Below, one piece after another: positions 26,194 through 33,600 of a stretch of 42,066 nt of DNA. How positions within the stretch are numbered: the stretch's first letter is position 1; every line of letters begins with the position of its first letter. The notes beneath the pieces are model-generated. The model was given only the letters and a program-made list of their open reading frames with translations. It made no database searches and had not been told where the DNA came from. Source of the stretch: UBA652 sp964598235 (GTDB taxonomy: Bacteria; Pseudomonadota; Gammaproteobacteria; Nitrosococcales; Methylophagaceae); contig CAZRAY010000011.1 in NCBI GenBank assembly GCA_964598235.1, forward strand, positions 1 through 42,066, given 5' to 3'. Position numbers and translations under genes: made by a program.

Positions 26194-26985
26194 TTAGCTA
26201 TCTCGTGAATAAGTGGCAACGACGGCAGCCACATCATTTTGAATTTCAACCATATGTTCAGCACTAATCGCTTTATGCTGCTCATCACATAACACACCAT
26301 CTAATCGTTCGGTTAATGTCTCTGCAGTTTCAACAATCGCCTCAAATTGCTTCCATGCAAGTGCATGGGTGTCTAAACGCGTAAAAAGTAATAAACCTGG
26401 CGTGGTTTGGCTCACGAAAATCGTGGGATCAAAAGTGCCTGGCGTTACCATATTCGCAATAGTAAACAAGGGCTTGTTCACATTATTTGCTTCTGCTTTA
26501 ACATAAAACCCAGAACCTTCTGCAAAGGTTAAATCCAAATCTGAGAACAAACTCAATACATCCTCACCAGAAAAAGTTTTACCCACTAAAGACATAACAG
26601 CAAATGCAATTATCTTACTTTCAGGCGCTGGCGCAGCTGTTCCCGCCTCTTCCGCAGGTGTTATTTCTGCCTGCAATTCATCCAATGCGGCATCTAATTC
26701 TGCTTCAACATCTACATCCCCATACTGATCTTCAGTTATCGCCTCTTCATTTGGTTTTTCGCCTTGCGCATCAGCCCATAAGGGCATATTCAATGGGTCT
26801 AGATTTAGCTCAACTTGATCTGGCGCAGTGCGTTTAATGATGGGGCCTTCTATTGTTGTAATAGTGGGTTCTTGCCGGGGCGACACAGATTGACGCATGC
26901 GGCCACGCGTATCTGCCTTTTTTTTCCAAAAAAGCCAGCCTGCCACTGCAATAACGCATAGAACAACAAACTCAAGCATAGTCAT
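26194..26985 (-). CDS. zipA: Cell division protein ZipA
   Basis: 263 residues: a membrane anchor (about residues 5-20) with a basic stretch after it, a variable Pro/Glu-rich linker (about 35-125), and the C-terminal ZipA domain (about 128-258) that binds the FtsZ tail (IIAFAVMSLVGKTFSG, FYVKAEAN, then FTIANMVTPGTF). ZipA tethers FtsZ to the inner membrane at the division ring. The upstream neighbour queF is divergent. Its position just before ligA supports the call. Confidence 0.92.
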   Translation of the reverse strand: MTMLEFVVLCVIAVAGWLFWKKKADTRGRMRQSVSPRQEPTITTIEGPIIKRTAPDQVELNLDPLNMPLWADAQGEKPNEEAITEDQYGDVDVEAELDAALDELQAEITPAEEAGTAAPAPESKIIAFAVMSLVGKTFSGEDVLSLFSDLDLTFAEGSGFYVKAEANNVNKPLFTIANMVTPGTFDPTIFVSQTTPGLLLFTRLDTHALAWKQFEAIVETAETLTERLDGVLCDEQHKAISAEHMVEIQNDVAAVVATYSRDS

Positions 26986-27026
26986 AATCCATTAACTAAG
27001 GGATAATAGTCACATATAACGACTAC

Positions 27027-27032
27027 TATAAT
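27027..27032 (+). promoter_or_regulatory. Candidate -10 box for queF
   Basis: A perfect TATAAT lies 26 nt before the queF ATG in the 73-nt region divergent from zipA. No matching -35 is apparent, and no PreQ1 riboswitch pattern was recognised. Confidence 0.35.
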
Positions 27033-27058
27033 ACGAAAGCACTTTATTGAGAACCTTT

Positions 27059-27448
27059 ATGTCTACCTTACCTAGCAAACAACTTGAAACCTTCGAAAAT
27101 GCCCGCCCTGAAAGGGACTACACGATTCGCATCGATACCCCAGAATTTACTTGCCTATGCCCCAAAACAGGCCAGCCTGATTTTGCGGAAATCAAGCTTG
27201 AATATGTGCCCGATCAACTTTGTGTAGAACTCAAATCCTATAAACTCTATATCTGGTCTTATCGTGATGAAGGTGCCTTCCATGAAAAGGTCACTAATCA
27301 AATCCTAGATGATTTAGTGGCGGCATGCAATCCTCGTTTTATGCGTGTCACTGGCGTGTTTAATGTCCGTGGTGGCGTGTATACCTCGGTTGTTGTTGAA
27401 CATCGGAAAGTAGACTGGGCCGCGCCTGAGCAAGTGGTTTTACCTTGA
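27059..27448 (+). CDS. queF: NADPH-dependent 7-cyano-7-deazaguanine reductase QueF (short form)
   Basis: 129 residues from ATG 27059. QueF reduces the nitrile preQ0 to preQ1 in queuosine tRNA modification. The nucleophile is Cys34 in LCPKTGQPDFAEI, and the family QueF motif appears as ELKSYKLY. GAFHEKVTNQILDDL supplies the acid-base residues. The single-domain length marks the short, B. subtilis-like form rather than the long E. coli form. A TGAG lies upstream at a fair distance. A REP-like palindrome lies between its stop and the next gene. Confidence 0.95.
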   Translation: MSTLPSKQLETFENARPERDYTIRIDTPEFTCLCPKTGQPDFAEIKLEYVPDQLCVELKSYKLYIWSYRDEGAFHEKVTNQILDDLVAACNPRFMRVTGVFNVRGGVYTSVVVEHRKVDWAAPEQVVLP

Positions 27449-27462
27449 TTTAGCCGTCCTAT

Positions 27463-27482
27463 ATTCCCGTCTCCGCGGGAAT
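27463..27482. repeat. REP-like palindrome after queF
   Basis: ATTCCCG at 27463-27469 and CGGGAAT at 27476-27482 form a 7-bp perfect stem around a short GC-rich loop, followed by GACG. This resembles the widespread proteobacterial ATTCCCGC...GCGGGAATGACG dispersed repeat. Only one copy is seen in this window. Confidence 0.5.
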
Positions 27483-27495
27483 GACGATATTCTTC

Positions 27496-28764
27496 ATGCC
27501 AACACCATCCGCTTTTATTGGTATTGACCTCGGCACCTCAGGTTGCCGGGCTATCGCGATTGATGAAAGCGGCGATATTATTGCCTCAAGCCGTATTGCA
27601 CTCGTTCATTGTGCCGATACAAGCCAAGATCCCATCTTGCATTGGCAAGCTGTTTATCATTGTCTACAGCAGTTAATATCTGATTGCAATACTCGCTGGA
27701 CGATTGAATCTATCGTAGTCGCCGCCACATCAGGCTCTGTTATGCTGACGGATGACACAGGCAAACCACGCACACCCATTCTCATGTATCACCATGCGGT
27801 TGCCGAACAAGCTGACAAGATAGCAAAATATGCACCCGAAGAAAGTGGTGCCCACGGTGCACAAAGTGGTCTTGCCAAAACATTGCATTTATTACAACAA
27901 ACCAATAACACGCCTAATCGAAAACTCCTACATCAAGCCGACTGGATAAATTTTAAGCTCGGTGCGTCGCTCAGTATTAGCGATGAAAATAACGCCCTTA
28001 AATCAGGTTATGATCCCATCGAACAACAATGGCCAGATTGGATGGAAAATTTATTAGATATGAATATTCTGCCGCAAGTCGTACCGCCCGGCACAGCCAT
28101 TGGTGTCCTTTCTGATACACTCACCCATGAATTTAAGCTCTCACACCCTCCCACCCTAATCGCAGGCACCACAGATAGCATTGCCGCATTGATTGCCACC
28201 GGTGCAAATCAACCTGGCGATGCCGTCACCTCGCTCGGCTCAACGCTGGTGCTCAAACTTATTTCAGATAAGCCTATTTTCCTACCTAAACAAGGTGTAT
28301 ACAGTCATCGGCTCGGCAATCATTGGCTAGTCGGTGGCGCCTCGAACACGGGCGGCGCAGTGATCGCCCATTATTTCAATACGGCTGAAATAGAAACGTT
28401 GAGCAAACAAATAAATCTGAATCAAACGCCACCGTATTATTACCCCCTGCTCAAAACCGGTGAACGCTTCCCAGTTTATGCGCCAAACAAATCACCAGAA
28501 CTTGCCCCCAGACCGCGCAGCGACAGTCTGTTTCTACATGGGTTGTTATCAGGCATCGCCCGAATCGAAGCCGAAGGCTATCAAGCACTCATCCAGGCAG
28601 GTGCATCACCCATAAAACAGATTAACACCGTCGGTGGTGGCGCTAATAATCCAAGCTGGCAAACAATCCGTCAGCAGCACCACGCCGTTCCCGTTGCAAT
28701 AGCGACGCAAACCGAAGCCGCCTACGGTGCGGCTAAATTAGCCCAACTTAAGGGTAAAAAGTAA
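27496..28764 (+). CDS. FGGY-family carbohydrate kinase, likely D-ribulokinase-like
   Basis: 422 residues from ATG 27496. The N-terminal AFIGIDLGTSGCRAIAID is the FGGY phosphate-binding strand-turn, and AGTTDSIAALIATGANQPGD and GSTLVLKLISDKP lie in the C-terminal ATPase half, followed by VGGASNTGGAV and the adenosine-site INTVGGGANNP. It is shorter than xylulokinase or glycerol kinase (about 490-500) and matches the compact D-ribulose/xylulose-kinase-like group known from cyanobacteria and plants. The ATG at 27481 is rejected because it lies within the REP-like palindrome. Substrate is inferred, not shown. Confidence 0.82.
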   Translation: MPTPSAFIGIDLGTSGCRAIAIDESGDIIASSRIALVHCADTSQDPILHWQAVYHCLQQLISDCNTRWTIESIVVAATSGSVMLTDDTGKPRTPILMYHHAVAEQADKIAKYAPEESGAHGAQSGLAKTLHLLQQTNNTPNRKLLHQADWINFKLGASLSISDENNALKSGYDPIEQQWPDWMENLLDMNILPQVVPPGTAIGVLSDTLTHEFKLSHPPTLIAGTTDSIAALIATGANQPGDAVTSLGSTLVLKLISDKPIFLPKQGVYSHRLGNHWLVGGASNTGGAVIAHYFNTAEIETLSKQINLNQTPPYYYPLLKTGERFPVYAPNKSPELAPRPRSDSLFLHGLLSGIARIEAEGYQALIQAGASPIKQINTVGGGANNPSWQTIRQQHHAVPVAIATQTEAAYGAAKLAQLKGKK

Positions 28765-28778
28765 GGTTTATATGGCGT

Positions 28779-29960
28779 TTATCTGAACTGATATCGCCGA
28801 ACAGAAAGCGCTAATAGCAATGTCAATAATAGCAATGCCCATTTGTTTAAAACAGGAATCATCGCTGGGGCTGGGCCTATTGGCGATGCCACAACTATTG
28901 TTGTTTCCGTCTCGGTTACGGCGCCTGTTTCATCACTATCTGCTGTAGCCGTATTAAATATTTGGCCTATCGTGAGATCAGCAGGTAATACTTGGTATGT
29001 GCCGATTAAAGTACAGATCCCTGCTGGCGCAACGGTTGCACAAGGCGTTGTCCCTGCTGTTGGGGTAATTAAAGGATCGCTGACAATCACATTGTTTAAA
29101 TCCACATTCCCATTGTTTGTTGCCGTGATTGTATAAGTCAATGTATCGCCCACTGTCACCGTGCCGCTGCCGTCTTCATCGGCATTGGTGGGCGCAGGTT
29201 TGTCAACAATTAAGCTAGGGGCTGCAGGATCATTCATTCTAAACTCATCAAGCGCAAAATATTCAGTTGTACTACACACATTAGAATTACCACCAAATAT
29301 AAATTCCGCCCTAATTCTAATGTTTCTGACAGAAGCAAGCACCCCATTTAAATCTGCTAGTGTCCCAGTCCAACTGGCATCATCAATAGGAAAAGAAAAA
29401 TCGATCCAATTTCCAGCTTGCCAAGGCGTTTTGTCAAAAGAAGAAGCCGTGATCAGTTGAACAACGGTACCATTTGTACCTTCAAGCTCTACTTTCATAT
29501 GACCATCTGTGTTATTCGGTGCTGCTGTTTCTGTCCATCCACCCGGTGGTGGGCCGCCTGGAGTAGGGACAAGTTGATAAGTATATGAGGAAAAAGAGAC
29601 CGTGCCGCCTAATGTACTGGCCATATCCAAACCACCCAAATCAGGGCTGCGGAACCATGTAATGCCACCGGTGGAATCTACATCAGCAGCATAATTCGTC
29701 CCTGTTGGGCTGGCCCCTGCAATACTAATATTAGAAAGTCCTGTGGTCGTAATAGCACATCCAAGGCTCGCAGTTGTCCCATCTCCTGAATAACTCATAG
29801 GGTCTACTATCGGTGTACCCGTATTCTGGTTCGTTAGAAACCAGCCTTCTGCGCTTGCATCAAAGGTCGTGCTAAAAGGTGCCGCATTAGCTTGCATGCC
29901 AAATATTGAAGAGGTGATGAAAATCAAACCACATAATAAACTATTCTTAGTTCTATTCAT
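28779..29960 (-). CDS. Secreted protein with laminin-B-like and DUF11-type domains and IPTL-CTERM-like tail
   Basis: 393 residues. A signal peptide covers about residues 1-26. The first half looks like a laminin B (type IV A) beta-sandwich: FDASAEGWF, then ITWFRSPDLGGLDMASTLGG and TVSFSSYTYQL. Next comes one DUF11/DUF7507-type repeat (about 255-355: VGDTLTYTITATNNGN). The C-terminus, IPVLNKWALLLLTLLLALS followed by RRYQFR, has the motif-helix-basic layout of IPTL-CTERM sorting signals handled by exosortase-type enzymes, although IPVL replaces IPTL. Surface or extracellular location is inferred. No sorting enzyme is encoded in the window. It stands alone, convergent with the FGGY kinase. Confidence 0.8.
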   Translation of the reverse strand: MNRTKNSLLCGLIFITSSIFGMQANAAPFSTTFDASAEGWFLTNQNTGTPIVDPMSYSGDGTTASLGCAITTTGLSNISIAGASPTGTNYAADVDSTGGITWFRSPDLGGLDMASTLGGTVSFSSYTYQLVPTPGGPPPGGWTETAAPNNTDGHMKVELEGTNGTVVQLITASSFDKTPWQAGNWIDFSFPIDDASWTGTLADLNGVLASVRNIRIRAEFIFGGNSNVCSTTEYFALDEFRMNDPAAPSLIVDKPAPTNADEDGSGTVTVGDTLTYTITATNNGNVDLNNVIVSDPLITPTAGTTPCATVAPAGICTLIGTYQVLPADLTIGQIFNTATADSDETGAVTETETTIVVASPIGPAPAMIPVLNKWALLLLTLLLALSVRRYQFR

Positions 29961-30184
29961 TTTATTATCGACGCCTTATTTCTATTAAAAGAGAGTTATA
30001 TCTAAATTTAGATGCAAATTATAACCTACCAACAATATGTAAGCTTTATTAAAATGTGAATATTTCATAAGAAAAAGATTAAACTTGCTTGCAATCCATG
30101 CTGTTGCCCGATTTAATGATGATTAATACATCTTGATTAGGCAAAAACTTAAATGCTCAAGTTCTTATTTGCGGAGAATACACC

Positions 30185-30601
30185 ATCAAAATACTATTAA
30201 GAACCATCCTATGGCTAGGCTTACTGGGATTACCTGCCTACGGCATCTATCACCTACAAAATAGCTATGGCTGGCCCATACTTGCATTGGGTGTGGTCAG
30301 CATCATCACCCTCTTTCTTATTGTTCGTTCAATCCTAAAACACGTGCGCTCTAAAAACCTTATGGCTAAATATCAAGATAAAGAAGTGGTGGATAACATC
30401 ATGCGCCGCCAATTCTGGCAAGGCCAAACCGCTGAACAATTGATCGATGCCATCGGCGAACCCGAAGATATTGATGTCAAAGTGCTCAAAACTAAGAAAA
30501 AAGAAATCTGGAAATACGATCACCAACGCGGCAACCGCTATGAATTACGGATTACGCTGGATAATGATGTTGTTGTGGGTTGGGAGCAGAAGTTGGATTA
30601 G
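30185..30601 (+). CDS. Small membrane protein with SmpA/OmlA-like fold, apparent ATC start
   Basis: Starting at the ATC gives 138 residues: an N-terminal hydrophobic helix (ILLRTILWLGLLGLPAYGIY), a second helix (about 35-55), then a soluble domain with QFWQGQTAEQLIDAIGEPED and KEIWKYDHQRGNRYELRITL, resembling SmpA/OmlA-type folds (small beta domain with a conserved GxP turn). The only canonical-type start further in is TTG 30287, which would remove the first helix. GGAG at 30173-30176 sits 8 nt before the ATC, ideal spacing, so ATC is either a rare real start or a sequencing error for ATG. It converges with the RDD gene. Function unknown. Confidence 0.65.
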   Translation: MKILLRTILWLGLLGLPAYGIYHLQNSYGWPILALGVVSIITLFLIVRSILKHVRSKNLMAKYQDKEVVDNIMRRQFWQGQTAEQLIDAIGEPEDIDVKVLKTKKKEIWKYDHQRGNRYELRITLDNDVVVGWEQKLD

Positions 30602-30614
30602 TTTAGCGCTCGTG

Positions 30615-31310
30615 TTACGGCTGATCGGAACTGATTCGCCTACAGCCGAATAGTAACCCTTTCCAGCATAATATAACAATTGCAAAAATCAAAATAATCC
30701 ACAACATACTCATAATCAGGGAAGTAATATACTCAAATTCAGAACACATATTTTCATAGAGGCAAGACTCTGACAGAAATAGTACGTTAGAAATGCTTAA
30801 CAAAACAAAAGTCATAGAATTATAAGCAAGCATCATTGATATCCTACGCACGCTAGACGGATACATATAACCTTCTTCTTCGATAATATTTTCGCCCAAT
30901 ATTTCATGAGCCCGCAGATTGTTTGGATTTTTTAACACAACGATAGAGCCAACCGACAGATCATGAAGAGCTTGATACTGTTTTGTTGTATTAATAGACA
31001 AAAAAGCGAACGTTCCAAAAAGTATTTTAATGACGAATCTAATTATGGCAGGAAATATATTAATAGGCTTCCCGCTTGCCTTATCCACTACTTTTATTCC
31101 CAGAATATGGTGGCCGAAAGAGCCCCCCGTGAACGATACCAATAATGGTTCGAGTAAGAAAACTAGGAGGCCCACAAATAAGACAGAGTACCCCCCTTGT
31201 AAGCCAAAACCTGAGCCAAAAGATAATATTACGAGAGCTAAAATCGCCATAGTAAGACCATCGATCCCTGATGCCAAGATCCTTCTTGAAATCCTAGGGT
31301 AGGATATCAC
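30615..31310 (-). CDS. RDD family membrane protein
   Basis: 231 residues with four or five membrane helices. The RDD-domain pattern is clear: PRISRRILASGIDGL with the conserved Arg and Asp, FTGGSFGHHILGIKVVDKAS, and ALHDLSVGSIVV. RDD proteins are integral membrane proteins, some linked to ion transport, but most have no assigned function. A C-terminal extension (about residues 150-231) adds two more helices. The start is a GTG 6 nt after the argG stop, without a good ribosome-binding site, so it may depend on argG translation. Confidence 0.82.
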   Translation of the reverse strand: MISYPRISRRILASGIDGLTMAILALVILSFGSGFGLQGGYSVLFVGLLVFLLEPLLVSFTGGSFGHHILGIKVVDKASGKPINIFPAIIRFVIKILFGTFAFLSINTTKQYQALHDLSVGSIVVLKNPNNLRAHEILGENIIEEEGYMYPSSVRRISMMLAYNSMTFVLLSISNVLFLSESCLYENMCSEFEYITSLIMSMLWIILIFAIVILCWKGLLFGCRRISSDQP

Positions 31311-31316
31311 GATAAA

Positions 31317-32525
31317 TTAGCGCTTTCTCGCCAACGTCCGCAAGCGCAATGCATTCAGCTTAATAAACCCTTCTGCATCTTGCTGATTATAGGCACCGTC
31401 ATCATCTTCAAAGGTCGCAATCGATTCATCAAATAAGCTATCGGTATCCGATGCACGACCCACAACGGTCACATTGCCTTTATAGAGTTTCAAACGCACT
31501 TTGCCGTTCACATGTTCTTGCGATTTATCAATCATCTCTTGCAGCATTTCACGCTCTGGAGACCACCAATAACCGTTATAAATCAGATTGGCATAACGCG
31601 GCATGAGCTCATCTTTTAGATGCGCGACTTCGCGATCAAGCGTAATCGATTCAATGGCGCGATGGGCTGGCAACATAATCGTGCCCGCTGGGGTTTCATA
31701 ACAACCGCGCGCTTTCATGCCCACATAGCGATTTTCAACCATATCTAAGCGACCCACGCCATTGGCGCCACCCACTTCATTCAGATATTCCATAACCGTG
31801 GCCGGTGACATCGCCTTGCCATTAATAGCGACGATATCGCCCTTCAGATAGTCAAACTCGAGATAGGTTGCTTCATCGGGTGCTTTTTCAGGAGACACGC
31901 TCCAACGCCACATATCATCTTCTGGCTCATTCCAAGGATCTTCTAGGATATCGCCTTCATATGAAATATGCAGCAAGTTGGCATCCATTGAATAAGGTGA
32001 TTTTTTGCCGCGTTTCATCTCGACTGCAATGCCATGTTCTGCTGCATAATCAAGGAGTTTCTGACGAGAGTTCAAATCCCACTCACGCCATGGCGCAATC
32101 ACTTGCACATCAGGCATCAAGGCATAAGCCCCTAATTCAAACCGCACTTGGTCATTGCCTTTGCCCGTTGCGCCATGCGAAATAGCAAACGCACCGGTTT
32201 CTTGTGCAATTTCAACCAAACGCTTGGCAATCAATGGCCGCGCAATCGAGGTGCCGAGTAAATATTCACCTTCATAAATCGTATTGGCGCGAAACATGGG
32301 GAACACATAATCGCGGGCAAATTCTTCGCGCAAATCTTCAATATAGATTTCTTTAATGCCCATGGCCTCTGCTTTAGCGCGCGCGGGTTCAACTTCTTCG
32401 CCCTGCCCTAAATCAGCAGTAAACGTCACCACTTCGCAGTCATATTCATCTTCTAACCATTTCAGGATCACAGAGGTATCCAAACCACCAGAATATGCCA
32501 GCACTACTTTCTTTTTATTCGCCAT
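31317..32525 (-). CDS. argG: Argininosuccinate synthase
   Basis: 402 residues, the common bacterial length. The N-terminal ATP-pyrophosphatase loop AYSGGLDTS is at residues 10-18. ISHGATGKGNDQVRFELG and SPYSMDANLLHISYEGDILE are strongly conserved blocks that bind citrulline and aspartate. The enzyme joins citrulline and aspartate in arginine synthesis. No other arg genes are nearby. The 180-nt region upstream holds a repeat-like element; no clear ArgR box was recognised. Confidence 0.97.
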   Translation of the reverse strand: MANKKKVVLAYSGGLDTSVILKWLEDEYDCEVVTFTADLGQGEEVEPARAKAEAMGIKEIYIEDLREEFARDYVFPMFRANTIYEGEYLLGTSIARPLIAKRLVEIAQETGAFAISHGATGKGNDQVRFELGAYALMPDVQVIAPWREWDLNSRQKLLDYAAEHGIAVEMKRGKKSPYSMDANLLHISYEGDILEDPWNEPEDDMWRWSVSPEKAPDEATYLEFDYLKGDIVAINGKAMSPATVMEYLNEVGGANGVGRLDMVENRYVGMKARGCYETPAGTIMLPAHRAIESITLDREVAHLKDELMPRYANLIYNGYWWSPEREMLQEMIDKSQEHVNGKVRLKLYKGNVTVVGRASDTDSLFDESIATFEDDDGAYNQQDAEGFIKLNALRLRTLARKR

Positions 32526-32584
32526 GAAGCTTTGTTCCCGTTCAATTAAATTACAACCGATAATGCCTTTTCACGATAAGTATT

Positions 32585-32690
32585 TTTCGTCATACCAAGG
32601 CAAAAATAGTCGAAAAAGCGCAGCTTACATGGGTAAGTGAGCATTTTGAGACTGTTTTTAACGCCGGAATGGCGGAAAAGACGACTCGTG
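32585..32690. repeat. Candidate dispersed intergenic repeat upstream of argG
   Basis: A roughly 100-nt stretch beginning TTTCGTCATACCAAGG and ending GGAATGGCGGAAAAGACG, with a central small palindrome CTTAC-atgg-GTAAG (32624-32637). The ends are imperfect inverted copies. The pattern resembles intergenic repeats I have seen in other gammaproteobacteria, but no second copy lies in this window. Confidence 0.35.
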
Positions 32691-32706
32691 AGAAGGCGTT
32701 ATTATA

Positions 32707-33510
32707 TCAAAGGTTGTGGGTTGCTATCACTTCTTTAACAGCATGTCGGCCGCTGGCTTTACAACTAATACGCCTTGGCGCATCAAGATAGCTGAGTTTA
32801 AAACCCAAATCTCGGTATAAGACTTTAATTCGTGGTGTTGCTTGATTAGATAAGACAACGGGTCCGTCATGTTTCACCAACCATTCCGCCAAACGAATTT
32901 GATCTCCCCAAGCAAAACCTTGCTGCGAATATTGACGGAACGGCACATCATAAGGCGGATCCGCATACACAAAATCTCCCGATTTTAAATCCAAGGCTTC
33001 AAAATCTTGATTGGCAAATTCCCATTGCGATAAGAGATCTTGATATGCCAAAAAGTCAGCTTGATAATTGATGGTTTTATAACGTCCAAAGGGCACATTA
33101 TAACCACCTGATTGGTTAAAGCGACAGAGACCGTTATAGCCTGTTCTATTCAGATAATAGAATAGCTGTGCGGTTATCTTATCCGAGCCACCCGCTTGAT
33201 TGAGTTCGTTAAATTTCTTACGCTGTGCGTAATAAGCTGCTTCATCATTTTCGAGGGCAATATTGAGGGTTAGGCCCTGCTGAATTTGCTGATAGAAATT
33301 GATAACGGAGGCATTCACATCATTAAGTAATGCGGTTTTAGGCTGCAACCCAAGCGCAACCGATAAGCCGCCACAAAAAGGCTCAACTAGCCTGGTATTC
33401 GGATGCGCCTTTATATGTTTTTCCCAAACTTTGCTAAGCTTTGGAAGTAACCAGCGTTTACCGCCCGCCCATTTAAGCGGCGGACGTAAAGGTGATATTT
33501 TTTCAGGCAT
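32707..33510 (-). CDS. Dam-family (D12 class) DNA adenine methyltransferase
   Basis: 267 residues. The AdoMet-binding motif I region is LKWAGGKRW (12-20) with VEPFCGGLSVALGL (42-54), and the catalytic motif IV is ADPPYD (183-188). YYLNRTGYNGLCRFN and NVPFGRY are strongly Dam-like, so GATC is the most likely target, but the recognition domain is not diagnostic and DpnM-like enzymes share these blocks. No restriction endonuclease is adjacent, so it looks like an orphan methylase that could serve in mismatch repair or gene regulation. It lies between the argG upstream region and the end of the pdh operon. Confidence 0.85.
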   Translation of the reverse strand: MPEKISPLRPPLKWAGGKRWLLPKLSKVWEKHIKAHPNTRLVEPFCGGLSVALGLQPKTALLNDVNASVINFYQQIQQGLTLNIALENDEAAYYAQRKKFNELNQAGGSDKITAQLFYYLNRTGYNGLCRFNQSGGYNVPFGRYKTINYQADFLAYQDLLSQWEFANQDFEALDLKSGDFVYADPPYDVPFRQYSQQGFAWGDQIRLAEWLVKHDGPVVLSNQATPRIKVLYRDLGFKLSYLDAPRRISCKASGRHAVKEVIATHNL

Positions 33511-33526
33511 ACTTAATCCGTGGCAC

Positions 33527-33593
33527 TGTCATTCCGACAGTAGGGAGGAATCTTTTAGGTTTAATAAGATCTCTCCTTCTTGTTGAGATGACA
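33527..33593. repeat. Imperfect 28-bp inverted repeat (MITE/REP-like) after lpdA
   Basis: Arms at 33527-33554 (TGTCATTCCGACAGTAGGGA...) and 33566-33593 match at about 20 of 28 positions in inverted orientation around an 11-nt loop. It resembles the GTCATTCCGAGC...GGAATCT elements widespread in gammaproteobacteria. It starts 8 nt beyond the lpdA stop and could also end the pdh transcript. Confidence 0.6.
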
Positions 33594-33600
33594 AATCTAT

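Noticed and set aside
27000..27058. PreQ1 riboswitch before queF
   Set aside because: No match to the compact aptamer pattern was seen in the 73-nt upstream region.
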